Source of the DNA: Saprospirales bacterium | GTDB taxonomy: Bacteria > Bacteroidota > Bacteroidia > Chitinophagales > JADJOU01 | Direction of reading: 5' to 3' | NCBI GenBank assembly: GCA_947461165.1 | Contig: CANHJR010000011.1 | Location: 1 to 12,933, forward strand | Length of the DNA: 12,933 nucleotides | Shown here: one piece after another, positions 1-7,480 of the stretch | How positions within the stretch are numbered: the stretch's first letter is position 1 | Layout: each line of letters opens with the position of its first letter | Notes under the pieces: generated by a model | Told to the model about the DNA's origin: nothing | What the model saw: only the letters and a program-made list of their open reading frames with translations | The model's database searches: none | Translations under genes and position numbers: made by a program

Positions 1-1388
1 AACCGAATGCGAGACCTTATGAATTATCCAACCTAAACTATTTCTATTCAAGTCAGCTTCAAATGAATACTATTCTGTCGGAGGATAGAGAGCTTCAATT
101 TTTTGTCAAACTTTTTTCTGGACATTCTGAGATGTTAGGTCGTGGGTTTTGGATTGATACAAGCATAAAATCCAATGGAACGTGGGCAAATTCACCATCG
201 CTAATTTCCTATTTGCAATATTCAAAAACATCAGAGGGCAACCTATTCTATACGAAAATGAAAGCCTCCGTTTCTTATCAATTTATGAATAGTGAGCAAT
301 ATGAAATGATTCAAAATCAACCCCTGACTTCCCAGCTCTTGGAGCATAAACTGCAATTTCAAACCAATTTTGTTAAAGAACTAAACGCTAGAAATGCCTT
401 TTATTTTGGCACCGTTATGGCGAATACCTGGCTAGCAGGTGTTACTTCTCCTAATTTAAGTTTTCGTCAGGTAACCCATTCCTCTCAGCCTGAAATCTCA
501 GGATATTTCAAACATGAAAGACGAATGAGTTCTGACGTTTCATGGTTTTGGGGTATAAGATCTGGCCTGAACACAAGGCTGATAGGCGATAGCATATCGA
601 CCCTAAAAAGGATTGTAGTACCAAATCTAAGAGCGAATATTTCATGGACTAGACATAGTTGTGAAGGGTCGAATTATTCGGTCAATTTGTATGCAAACAT
701 CGATCAGCCCGCATTAGACCAAATACAACAGCAACTGGCACCAATCATATTTCAACCTAATTTCAACCTAAAACCCACCAAAGAACTGCTTCTAGAAGGA
801 AATATCTATCGGATGTTTGGTACGATAGTGGAGATTCATTTCTCGCCATATATTCGAATTAGCCAGGATGCTTTAGCGGTTAAAGAAAACATAGAAGACA
901 CTCTGATGGACTTGTCTTGGAACAACACAAAATACAGGAGTTTTCAGAATCAAAATTTAACTAGTCTTCAAACCATTGGATTCAACTCAGAATTGAAAAT
1001 CCATTTCTCAAAATCTTGGATGTATTATATCAATATAGCACATAACCAAAATGTCACCGATTTGCCTTCGTCCTTTTTTGTTCAAAGCAATAAGGCATAT
1101 GGCCAGACAGGTCTAAAATTCAAGTCTAAAAATTTTTCCGCTCAAGCATGGGCTGTCTACAGGCAAGGAACTAATGTCACAGATAAGATACCAAATAGAT
1201 TTCAGTATTTTATACCTTTCAATTCTTATACGACATTTCACATTTCTGCACTCGCCAATGAATTAACGAAGAAAATTGGCTTGGGAGCGCGCATTGACAA
1301 TGTCTTAGATAGTTATTCTCAAAACTATTTAAGTCCTCTGCTTGAATCCAAAAGAAGTTGGAGCATATGGGTTCAATTCAGAGTCTAA
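1..1388 (+). CDS. TonB-dependent receptor-like outer-membrane beta-barrel, C-terminal part (5' end outside window)
   Basis: The reading frame is open from base 3 through the ATG at 63, so that ATG is internal and the gene is truncated by the window edge; about 461 residues are visible. They alternate polar and hydrophobic/aromatic residues in short strands separated by loops, as in the barrel of TonB-dependent receptors. The last part, with 'GLGARIDNVLDSYSQNYLSP' followed by a strand ending WVQFRV, resembles the usual receptor ending (an N-(V/L)-x-D-x-x-Y segment, then a final aromatic strand). Such proteins take up siderophores, vitamins or glycans across the outer membrane; the substrate cannot be read from the barrel alone. 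The plug domain, the TonB box and any carboxypeptidase-like N-terminal domain would lie upstream of the window. It could instead be a non-TonB barrel of similar fold. No terminator is seen between its stop and the next gene. Confidence 0.7.
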   Translation, partial: PNARPYELSNLNYFYSSQLQMNTILSEDRELQFFVKLFSGHSEMLGRGFWIDTSIKSNGTWANSPSLISYLQYSKTSEGNLFYTKMKASVSYQFMNSEQYEMIQNQPLTSQLLEHKLQFQTNFVKELNARNAFYFGTVMANTWLAGVTSPNLSFRQVTHSSQPEISGYFKHERRMSSDVSWFWGIRSGLNTRLIGDSISTLKRIVVPNLRANISWTRHSCEGSNYSVNLYANIDQPALDQIQQQLAPIIFQPNFNLKPTKELLLEGNIYRMFGTIVEIHFSPYIRISQDALAVKENIEDTLMDLSWNNTKYRSFQNQNLTSLQTIGFNSELKIHFSKSWMYYINIAHNQNVTDLPSSFFVQSNKAYGQTGLKFKSKNFSAQAWAVYRQGTNVTDKIPNRFQYFIPFNSYTTFHISALANELTKKIGLGARIDNVLDSYSQNYLSPLLESKRSWSIWVQFRV

Positions 1389-1433
1389 ATATCTAGAGAT
1401 AACTTTCAAGTAGCCATAAATCAGAAAATCTCC

Positions 1434-1441
1434 TATATTTG
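1434..1441 (+). promoter_or_regulatory. Bacteroidota -7 promoter element for the yqeY-like gene
   Basis: TATATTTG is a full match to the Bacteroidota -7 consensus TAnnTTTG. It lies 30 bases before the ATG at 1472, which predicts a transcript start near 1447 and a leader of about 25 bases. No clear TTTG -33 element is seen at the expected distance. Confidence 0.5.
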
Positions 1442-1471
1442 CAAATAGCTGATTAAGCAATAAAAAACCTG

Positions 1472-1918
1472 ATGGAATTAGAAAATAAAGTAATGGGACT
1501 TCTCAAGGAAGCAATGAAATCCAAAGATGAAGGAGCTTTGAGAGCTTTGAGAGCTATTAAAGGCGCAATTATTCTCGCAAAAACAGATAAGGGTGCAGGT
1601 GAAATGACAGCTGAAAAAGAAATCAATATCCTTCAAAAGCTAGCGAAGCAGCGACGCGAAAGCATTGAAATATTCACTAAACAAGGAGTTATTGATCTTG
1701 CCACAAAAGAGAAGGAAGAACTTGATGTGATTGAACGATTCTTGCCAGCGATGATGACTGAAGATGAAATACGACCAATTCTCCAATCCATAATTACAAA
1801 ATTAAATGTAACCGATGCGAAAGGAATGGGTCAAGTAATGGGTTCAGCTACTAAAGAGCTTTCAGGCAAGGCAGATGGATCCATAATTAGTAAAATAGTT
1901 CGGGAGCTTCTTTCTTAA
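1472..1918 (+). CDS. yqeY: GatB/YqeY domain protein
   Basis: The 148-residue product has the full length and order of the small YqeY family, which resembles the tail domain of the GatB subunit of Asp/Glu-tRNA amidotransferase. Visible family segments are an N-terminal helix with ALRALRAIKGAI (22-33), a Q(K/R)RES-type helix (about 55-66, KLAKQRRES), the E-x-x-x-IERFLPAMMTEDEI block (83-100), and the C-terminal GMGQVMGSATKELSGKADGS segment (118-137) followed by a short helix. In GatB this domain contacts tRNA; the role of free-standing YqeY is not settled, so tRNA binding is only inferred. The protein is cytoplasmic, with no signal peptide. The gene follows a TAnnTTTG element and lies 67 bases before the thioredoxin-like gene, with no terminator between them, so read-through into the folding operon is possible. 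Confidence 0.88.
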   Translation: MELENKVMGLLKEAMKSKDEGALRALRAIKGAIILAKTDKGAGEMTAEKEINILQKLAKQRRESIEIFTKQGVIDLATKEKEELDVIERFLPAMMTEDEIRPILQSIITKLNVTDAKGMGQVMGSATKELSGKADGSIISKIVRELLS

Positions 1919-1985
1919 TTATTTATAAAAATTTAAACCAACGATTTTTTTTAGAATCTACAATACACGCAACAAAAAAACAAAA

Positions 1986-2531
1986 ATGAAAAAAATTACT
2001 TTGGCGACCTTTATCGTCGCGTTGTCCTTAATCCTAAACGCTCAGCAAGCTGTTGCGCAAAGTCCCGCTGGGTCAAATGGTATTAAATGGGTCAACATGT
2101 CTGAAGCTCTTGCAAAAAGTGGCCCTACCAAGAAAAAAATTCTTATCGATTTCTTTACCGATTGGTGCGGATGGTGCAAGGTTATGGATTCAAAAACCTA
2201 CACTAACCCAACCGTAATTGAGCTAGTTAACAAATATTACTTGCCAGTTAAATTTAATGCTGAAAAAGAGGCACCGGTCAAATACCGAGGCAAAGAGTAT
2301 GCTCTTTCTGGGGAAGGAAGAAGTACACATTCTCTTGCGATACAACTTCTAGATGGCCAGATGGGTTATCCAACAACCACGTTTTTAGATTCTGAGCATA
2401 TTCGGATAACAAACCTGCCGGGATATATTGATGCTGCTGAGATGATTCTATTGCTTAAATTCTATGGAGAAAACAAGCACCTCAAAATGGAATATCAGCA
2501 GTATAAGATGGAGCAAGCTTCAAAAAGATAA
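1986..2531 (+). CDS. exported thioredoxin-fold protein (thioredoxin_7-like)
   Basis: The 181-residue product starts with a Sec signal peptide: KK, a hydrophobic core at about 4-18, and a probable cleavage after AVA at 24. The thioredoxin fold follows, with the redox motif W60-C61-G62-W63-C64-K65 after the strand KILIDFFTD, and a cis-proline candidate in GYPTTTF (P129). C-G-W-C and the following MDSKTYTNPTV are typical of periplasmic thioredoxin-like proteins related to DsbD C-terminal domains, which reduce or exchange disulfides in envelope proteins. An insertion at about 95-116 separates the active-site half from the cis-Pro half. The A-rich leader ACAAAAATG is typical of Bacteroidota. It stands 19 bases before the first of two prolyl isomerase genes, suggesting a shared role in folding exported proteins. 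Oxidase versus reductase function cannot be decided from the sequence. Confidence 0.85.
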   Translation: MKKITLATFIVALSLILNAQQAVAQSPAGSNGIKWVNMSEALAKSGPTKKKILIDFFTDWCGWCKVMDSKTYTNPTVIELVNKYYLPVKFNAEKEAPVKYRGKEYALSGEGRSTHSLAIQLLDGQMGYPTTTFLDSEHIRITNLPGYIDAAEMILLLKFYGENKHLKMEYQQYKMEQASKR

Positions 2532-2550
2532 TCATAAAACTTGATTTTCA

Positions 2551-3636
2551 ATGCAAAAACTATTATTTAGCTTTCTTTTTATTGGTATACTATCCTCGTG
2601 TGAATCGCGGAAAGAATCTTCTGATACACAATCCATAAGCTCGGAAAGCGGTGTCAAGTTCAGTCCTCAAAAGGATATGGTAGCTGTCATTTATACGTCC
2701 AAAGGTATTATAAAAGTAGGTCTCGAATATATCCGAACACCAATGACGGTGGCTAATTTTATAGGGCTGGCAGAAGGCAGTATCAACAATGTACATCGCA
2801 AACCTGGTATGCCTTTTTATGATGGAATGATTTTTCATCGAGTCATTCCAAACTTTATGATACAAGGAGGAGACCCAAGTGGCAAAGGTGCTGGCAATTC
2901 AGGATCTTTTTTTCCAGACGAGTTTCATCCAGAATTGAGGCATGATGATGCTGGCGTTTTATCTATGGCCAACAGTGGCAAGAATACAAACAGTTGCCAG
3001 TTTTTCATCACACACAACGCAACCAATTGGCTGGATGATGTTCACACCGTTTTTGGGAAGGTCATCGAAGGACAAGAAGTGGTCAACGCTATAGCCCAAG
3101 ATGACAAGATCGACAGTATCAGAATTCAAAGATTGAGTCCTGCCGCAAAAGCATTTGATGCTAATAAAGTTTTTGCCGCTCAAAAGGAAATCATCAAACA
3201 AAAACAAAAAACAGAAGAAGAAAGTCAATTTGCGTCAATGCAAAGTGGTCCTGTATATCGTGCATTTGAAGAGTTTGTCAAGTCTGCGTATCCCTCTGCA
3301 ACCAAAACAACTTCTGGCCTATACTATATCAAACAAAATGTAACCGAAGACATTCAACCGCAAGTAGGATCTATCGTCAAGGTGCATTATAAAGGAATGC
3401 TTACAAACGGACGCGTTTTTGACGAATCAATATCTCGTGGTAAGCCAATTGAATTTCCTCTAGGAAAACAAAATGTCATCGCGGGTTGGGATGAAGGAAT
3501 TGCCCTACTGAAAAAAGGTGAGAAGGCTACCCTTATTATCCCTTATTATTTAGCTTATGGTGATCAAGGAATTCAAGGCGTAATTGGTCCCAAAGAAACC
3601 CTTATTTTTGATGTACAATTGATTGATATTAAATAA
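2551..3636 (+). CDS. lipoprotein cyclophilin-FKBP chimera (dual peptidyl-prolyl isomerase)
   Basis: The 361-residue product begins with a lipoprotein signal: hydrophobic core 4-14 and lipobox L14-S-S-C17. Residues about 44-195 form a cyclophilin domain with the catalytic set visible: R97 in FHRV, F102-M103 and Q105 in NFMIQGGD, QFFIT at 150-154, W160-L161 and H165. A charged, probably helical linker (about 200-240) leads to a complete FKBP domain (about 272-361) with HY280, F290-D291, V309-I310, W313, AY336G and F353. FKBPs often carry an I-P-P before the last strand; here it reads I-G-P (345-347), so that pocket edge differs. Both domains catalyse cis-trans isomerisation at proline, so this is an envelope-anchored folding factor. 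The gap to the upstream thioredoxin-like gene is 19 bases and to the downstream paralogue 34 bases, consistent with one operon. Whether the lipoprotein faces the periplasm or the surface is unknown. Confidence 0.9.
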   Translation: MQKLLFSFLFIGILSSCESRKESSDTQSISSESGVKFSPQKDMVAVIYTSKGIIKVGLEYIRTPMTVANFIGLAEGSINNVHRKPGMPFYDGMIFHRVIPNFMIQGGDPSGKGAGNSGSFFPDEFHPELRHDDAGVLSMANSGKNTNSCQFFITHNATNWLDDVHTVFGKVIEGQEVVNAIAQDDKIDSIRIQRLSPAAKAFDANKVFAAQKEIIKQKQKTEEESQFASMQSGPVYRAFEEFVKSAYPSATKTTSGLYYIKQNVTEDIQPQVGSIVKVHYKGMLTNGRVFDESISRGKPIEFPLGKQNVIAGWDEGIALLKKGEKATLIIPYYLAYGDQGIQGVIGPKETLIFDVQLIDIK

Positions 3637-3670
3637 TTCTATCCTTAACTCAAACTAATTTAAAACAAAA

Positions 3671-4807
3671 ATGAAAAAACTTATTATCACACTATGTATT
3701 GGGTGCATTGCATTAGGACTCAATGCTCAAAAAAAACCAGTATCTAAACCATCGACAAAAACACCAATAAAAAACCAAACAAAAACAACGGGGTCTTCGA
3801 CCTCTATAAAACCAACATCTTCAAACAATATGAGTACAAAACAACCAGGAATTTACGCAACATTCGAAACCGACAAAGGAAATATTGTCGTGGAATTAGA
3901 ATTCAAAAAGACACCAATGACTGTAGCTAACTTCGTTGGTCTAGCAGAAGGCACAATGGAAAACACAGCAAAACCATTGGGAACTCCATTCTATGATGGA
4001 TTGAAATTTCATAGAGTCATATCAAAAGGAAATGGCGACGCTCAAGATTTCATGCTACAAGGAGGAGATCCGCAGGGCACTGGTTCAGGTGGTCCCGGAT
4101 ATCAGTTTCCAGATGAAATTGTTGAAGGATTAAATCATAGTCAACCAGGAATGTTATCTATGGCAAATGCTGGTCCTGGAACCAATGGTTCACAATTTTT
4201 CATAACGGTAGCTGCTACGACGTGGTTAGACGGAAAACATACTGTATTTGGAAAAGTACTTTCTGGTATGGATGTAGCCAATACAATCAAAACGAATGAC
4301 GGAATTAAAAAAGTAGTTATCGAGCGAGTTGGTCCTGAGGCTAAAGCTTTCAAAGCCGATAAATCCGTAATAATGAAATTCATGGCAGAGGCAGAGTTGA
4401 AAAAAAATGCAGGAATGATGAAAGACAAAGCTGATTTTGCTGCATATGTAAAAACAAATTTCCCGAAGGCAATAACCCTAAGTTCTGGATTAGCTTATGT
4501 GATGGAAAAAGAAGGAACAGGACCGAAGGCCGCCAAAGGACAAAAAGTATCTGTACATTACAGAGGTACATTCCCAGATGGAAACAAATTTGATGCTTCG
4601 TATGACAGAAATGAGCCTATCGAATTTCCTCTAGGACAAGGAATGGTAATCCCAGGATGGGAAGAAGGTATCGCTCTTCTAAACAAAGGCGCAAAAGCAA
4701 AACTAATCATCCCATATTGGTTGGCATATGGAGTTGATGGTCGTCAGCCACAAATACCTGCCAAAGCTACACTATTGTTTGAGACAGAATTGATGGATAT
4801 CAAATAA
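3671..4807 (+). CDS. exported soluble cyclophilin-FKBP chimera (dual peptidyl-prolyl isomerase)
   Basis: This 378-residue protein is a paralogue of the preceding gene with the same domain order. A Sec signal peptide (about 1-19, ending LGLNA) has no cysteine at the cleavage site, so the product should be soluble in the periplasm or secreted. A Lys/Thr/Ser/Pro-rich linker (20-58) follows. The cyclophilin domain (about 62-220) keeps R115, F127-M128, Q130, F176-F177, W185-L186 and H190. Compared with the lipoprotein paralogue it has an insertion, SKGNGDAQD, between the catalytic FHRV and the FMLQGGD strand, close to the active site. The FKBP domain (about 290-378) has Y297, F307-D308, V326-I327, W330, Y353, the canonical I362-P363 and F370. 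It is the last gene of the group and is followed by a strong terminator. Tandem duplication followed by a change of localisation is the simplest reading. Confidence 0.9.
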   Translation: MKKLIITLCIGCIALGLNAQKKPVSKPSTKTPIKNQTKTTGSSTSIKPTSSNNMSTKQPGIYATFETDKGNIVVELEFKKTPMTVANFVGLAEGTMENTAKPLGTPFYDGLKFHRVISKGNGDAQDFMLQGGDPQGTGSGGPGYQFPDEIVEGLNHSQPGMLSMANAGPGTNGSQFFITVAATTWLDGKHTVFGKVLSGMDVANTIKTNDGIKKVVIERVGPEAKAFKADKSVIMKFMAEAELKKNAGMMKDKADFAAYVKTNFPKAITLSSGLAYVMEKEGTGPKAAKGQKVSVHYRGTFPDGNKFDASYDRNEPIEFPLGQGMVIPGWEEGIALLNKGAKAKLIIPYWLAYGVDGRQPQIPAKATLLFETELMDIK

Positions 4808-4830
4808 GATTTTCAGACTTAAGTAAAGGT

Positions 4831-4865
4831 AAAAACCTCACAACTTTTTTGTGAGGTTTTTTTTT
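4831..4865 (+). terminator. intrinsic terminator after the prolyl isomerase operon
   Basis: A perfect 13-base-pair stem (4831-4843 with 4849-4861; core CCTCACAA / TTGTGAGG) with a 5-base loop runs straight into a T tract ending at 4865. The A run on the left flank gives a T tract on the other strand too, so it may also stop carotenoid-operon transcripts arriving from the right. Confidence 0.9.
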
Positions 4866-4947
4866 ACAAAAAATAGCCATTCTTATTCAATAAATTGAAC
4901 TAGCATTGTAATAGTACTTTGATTGTTTGCTATCAAGATGTTATTAC

Positions 4948-4976
4948 CTAAAACGCATCCCACTATGGCATTTTAG
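4948..4976 (-). terminator. weak hairpin downstream of crtYcd, possible terminator
   Basis: On the minus strand CTAAAATGC and GCGTTTTAG pair over 9 bases with one G-U wobble around an 11-base loop, 66 bases past the crtYcd stop. The U run is inside the stem and not after it, so it is a poor match to an intrinsic terminator; the bidirectional hairpin at 4831-4861 is the stronger candidate. The remaining bases between 4866 and 5041 show no gene. Confidence 0.25.
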
Positions 4977-5041
4977 ATCATTATATTCATATTTTTTATG
5001 GGTAGAGCATAAAAAAAGTTGAAGGAAAATTATGAAAACCT

Positions 5042-5749
5042 CTAATGATTTGATTGATCTCCCGAAAAGTACTTTCTAAAATATTCAAAGAAAAGAATAT
5101 TCAAAAGCAACATCCCCATACCATAAAATACATCTTCAAATGGTATTGTTCCTAACCGAAAACCCAAGTTCTCAGTATCGTTATAAAAAACGACTACCCT
5201 TTCTAGAAAACTGCCAGTAAGGATACCATTGACTATAAAAAAAGGAAATAAAATAACGACGTAAAAGATTAAAAACTCAACAAATCGCACATATTTGAGA
5301 TATCCCGCTAATAAAAAAATGATAGCACAAGAAAAAAAAGCGAAACCAGTATAATACTTGGACCGATAAACTACACCCAGCAATGCAAAGAGCAATCCAA
5401 AAACGATCCATAACATGTTATAATCCCAATGAATTTTCTTAAAAACATACTTTTGAAAACAATAGTATGTAAACACAGAAGCATATGGTACGCATACAAA
5501 AAACAATATTTCTTCTACCGGAAGATTAAAAAAATAGATTCCAAGCACATATTGTGGATCAAATCCCCAAACACCCAATCTCGTATAGATCGAATCCCAA
5601 ACAATGTAAATGCAAGCTGTAAATAAATTTGCAATAAAAAATGATTTCCAATGCTTCTTAAAATCATATTTTTCTGTTAGCGAGAATAAAAATGGAAAAA
5701 TAAAGGATAAAAAATTAACGGTGATATACGTCAGTTTCTCTGGGATCAT
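5042..5749 (-). CDS. crtYcd: lycopene cyclase, two-domain CrtYc/CrtYd type
   Basis: The 235-residue, strongly hydrophobic protein has about seven predicted membrane spans and the two-repeat layout of the heterodimeric-type lycopene cyclases (CrtYc plus CrtYd in actinobacteria, fused in CarR of Myxococcus and in several Bacteroidota). Each half carries the acidic family motif: P77-V-E-E80 in the first and P203-F-E-D206 in the second. The length fits a fusion of two ~100-residue units. The enzyme should cyclise both ends of lycopene to give beta-carotene. It is unrelated to the FAD-dependent CrtY family. The ATG shares ATGA (5746-5749) with the crtZ stop, pointing to translational coupling. It is the last gene of the operon. 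One-ended (gamma-carotene) or epsilon-ring products cannot be excluded, but the adjacent crtZ favours beta rings. Confidence 0.9.
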   Translation of the reverse strand: MIPEKLTYITVNFLSFIFPFLFSLTEKYDFKKHWKSFFIANLFTACIYIVWDSIYTRLGVWGFDPQYVLGIYFFNLPVEEILFFVCVPYASVFTYYCFQKYVFKKIHWDYNMLWIVFGLLFALLGVVYRSKYYTGFAFFSCAIIFLLAGYLKYVRFVEFLIFYVVILFPFFIVNGILTGSFLERVVVFYNDTENLGFRLGTIPFEDVFYGMGMLLLNILFFEYFRKYFSGDQSNH

Positions 5750-6201
5750 GATTTATCTTTGCTTTCAGACTTGAAGTATTTGAGAGGAACAAATAGCATT
5801 CCAAAACATTCTCCATCTTCCTTCCCCAATTGTCGATGGTGGGCACGGTGTGCTCGCTGCAATCCTTGAAAATAACGCGTCTGAAAACTGAACCCCTGAA
5901 ACATTCTTTTATGAATTATAATTTCATGAACTATAAAATAGGCCAATCCATACGCTAAAATACCAAGACCAATGTAGGTACAAAACTGTAATCCAGGACT
6001 GTATTGACCAGCACCAAATAAACTCATTGAGATAATAGCAAAGTAAAGAAAAAACCAATCGTTTTTTTCCATAATCTTTTTCTTATCCTTGTTGTGATGA
6101 TCATAATGTAAATTCCACAGAAACCCGTGCATAACATATTTATGGGTCAGCCAAGTGATTCCTTCCATTGCCAGAAAGGTAATTAAAGTGATTATGAACA
6201 T
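5746..6201 (-). CDS. crtZ: beta-carotene 3-hydroxylase
   Basis: The 151-residue membrane protein belongs to the CrtZ/fatty-acid-hydroxylase superfamily of non-haem di-iron enzymes. All histidine clusters are visible: H20-x4-H25, H32-x-x-H35-H36, H92-x4-H97 and H118-x-x-H121-H122, between hydrophobic spans. Family enzymes hydroxylate beta rings at C3 and C3', turning beta-carotene into beta-cryptoxanthin and zeaxanthin; the length fits bacterial CrtZ. The start lies inside the end of the preceding unknown gene (10-base overlap, different frame) and the stop overlaps the crtYcd start by 4 bases. The gene order places ring hydroxylation next to ring formation, as expected for zeaxanthin synthesis. 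Confidence 0.93.
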   Translation of the reverse strand: MFIITLITFLAMEGITWLTHKYVMHGFLWNLHYDHHNKDKKKIMEKNDWFFLYFAIISMSLFGAGQYSPGLQFCTYIGLGILAYGLAYFIVHEIIIHKRMFQGFSFQTRYFQGLQRAHRAHHRQLGKEDGECFGMLFVPLKYFKSESKDKS

Positions 6202-6647
6202 TTGAGAAGTTTTAAAATATATGAGTATAAACTCTCATCTTCTTGCTTATTCTCCTTGGCGGCTACATAAGTTCTGAGAGTTCCTAGGTCTTCTTTTAAA
6301 TTATTATAGTTGAGTGCTTTGGGTATTCGTCGTTGAATCTCATGCCTGTAAAATATCCATTCAACAACATTTGGATTCTCCTTGATTGTTTGTTCAAGAA
6401 GGTTTTTGCCTTTATTGAAATACTTCAATTTAGTCCACGGCATTGAGGCATGATTTGACTTCATCATATATGCTACGGCTAGGTATCCTTGTTCTTTTTT
6501 CAATGCCTTAGATTCTAAACTTTTAATAAAGCGATCATTGTATGCTTCATTTTTCCATGCGCTGTCCAACTTGGATCGATATGGAAAAAATTGCGAAGCG
6601 AAAAGCTCTGAGCTCAGCAGAACCATTGCAAAAACCCACTTTATCAT
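6192..6647 (-). CDS. unknown exported protein embedded in the carotenoid operon
   Basis: I cannot assign a function to this 151-residue product. It begins with a Sec-type signal peptide (MIKWVFAMVLLSSELFAS, cleavage near 17-18) and has no lipobox, so it should be periplasmic or outer-membrane-associated. The mature part is polar and mostly helical. Residues about 54-101 (GYLAVAYMMKSNHASMPW, then KLKYFNKGKNLLEQTIKENP) look like a helix-turn-helix pair of TPR type, followed by a conserved-looking EWIFYRHEIQRRIPKALNYNN segment at about 96-116. From memory, Bacteroidota have related small proteins with the pattern 'YFNKGK-LLE-AI--NP---E-RF-R-SIQ--P--LGY'; this is unverified. Its start overlaps the crtB stop (ATGA, 6644-6647) and its end overlaps the crtZ start by 10 bases, so its expression is tied to pigment synthesis. 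Possible roles are carotenoid handling in the envelope or enzyme-complex scaffolding; both are inference. Confidence 0.8.
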   Translation of the reverse strand: MIKWVFAMVLLSSELFASQFFPYRSKLDSAWKNEAYNDRFIKSLESKALKKEQGYLAVAYMMKSNHASMPWTKLKYFNKGKNLLEQTIKENPNVVEWIFYRHEIQRRIPKALNYNNLKEDLGTLRTYVAAKENKQEDESLYSYILKLLKCS

Positions 6648-7480
6648 AATTTATTAAACTTAAATCGAATATAAGATGTTATTAATAACCATATCTTCAA
6701 TGGTTTTGAAACTGATGCTCTGTTCAAAAGAAGATCCTTTGCATCCATTTTTAATATTTTATTTGATAATTCACGATAATATGAATAAGCCAAAAATACG
6801 CCAAATTTTGCTTTAGTTGGTAATTTTTTGATCCCTAATAACGCTTCATCAAACTCCTCAGAAATCTCTTGTACAATCTCCATCTTTACCGCATTATCAA
6901 AAATAGATAGGTCAAGCTTCGGGAAGTATACTCTGCCTAACCCAGCGCTATCCGCATTGATATCTCGAAGAAAATTGATTTTTTGAAACGCACTTCCCAG
7001 TTTTTTTGCCTCAGGAGCTAGTCGATCATACTCTTTGATATCACCTTCAACAAAAACATGAAGGCACATTAACCCAACAACCTCCGCAGATCCGTAGATA
7101 TAAGTATTGTACGATGATAGGTCATAAGTTACTTTCTTCAAATCCATTCGCATACTCTCCAAAAATGCAGCAATCAATTTGTGATCTATTTTGTACTTAT
7201 TGACAACCTCTTGAAAGCTATTGAGAATTGGGTTTGTTGAGATTTTTCTGGAAATACTTTGGTAGGTCTCCTTTTCAAATTCATCCAAAAGGCTTTCTTT
7301 ATCGAAATCATGAAAAGAATCTACAATCTCATCCGCAATTCTTACAAATCCATAGATTTGGTATATGGCATTTCGAATTGATTTATCGATACACAATATT
7401 CCTAGAGAAAAGCTGGTACTGTACTTTTTTGTTGTGCGCTCTGATACCTCTATGGATAGCTCGTCATATAATAACTTCAT
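6644..7480 (-). CDS. crtB: phytoene synthase
   Basis: The 278-residue product is a squalene/phytoene synthase-fold enzyme. The two aspartate-rich, Mg-diphosphate-binding motifs are present: D50-E-I-V-D54 in RIADEIVDSF and D173-x3-D177 in NFLRDINADSAGLGRVYFP. The SAEVVGLM segment (131-138) between them is the usual family signature. It condenses two geranylgeranyl diphosphates head to head into 15-cis-phytoene, the committed step of C40 carotenoid synthesis. Squalene or diapophytoene synthase would be alternatives from the fold alone, but coupling to crtI, crtZ and a lycopene cyclase decides for CrtB. The ATG overlaps the crtI stop by 4 bases and its own stop overlaps the start of the unknown gene by 4. 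No GGPP synthase (crtE) is encoded here, so the precursor must come from elsewhere. Confidence 0.95.
   Translation of the reverse strand: MKLLYDELSIEVSERTTKKYSTSFSLGILCIDKSIRNAIYQIYGFVRIADEIVDSFHDFDKESLLDEFEKETYQSISRKISTNPILNSFQEVVNKYKIDHKLIAAFLESMRMDLKKVTYDLSSYNTYIYGSAEVVGLMCLHVFVEGDIKEYDRLAPEAKKLGSAFQKINFLRDINADSAGLGRVYFPKLDLSIFDNAVKMEIVQEISEEFDEALLGIKKLPTKAKFGVFLAYSYYRELSNKILKMDAKDLLLNRASVSKPLKIWLLITSYIRFKFNKL

Noticed and set aside
63..65. ATG at 63 as the true start of the barrel protein
   Set aside because: The frame is open to the window edge, there is no signal peptide after this ATG, and the following residues already look like barrel strands.
1536..1556. Short tandem repeat of GCTTTGAGA in the yqeY-like gene
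   Set aside because: It encodes the ALRALRAIK helix, a normal part of the family; two copies of 9 bases have no further significance.
2590..2865. Open frame of 91 codons on the minus strand inside the first isomerase gene
   Set aside because: It lies wholly within a well-supported gene on the other strand, and its translation shows no family features or plausible start context.
4886..4899. Small palindrome TTCAAT-AA-ATTGAA between the two operons
   Set aside because: Six-base AT-rich arms are easily expected by chance here, with no promoter or T tract beside it.
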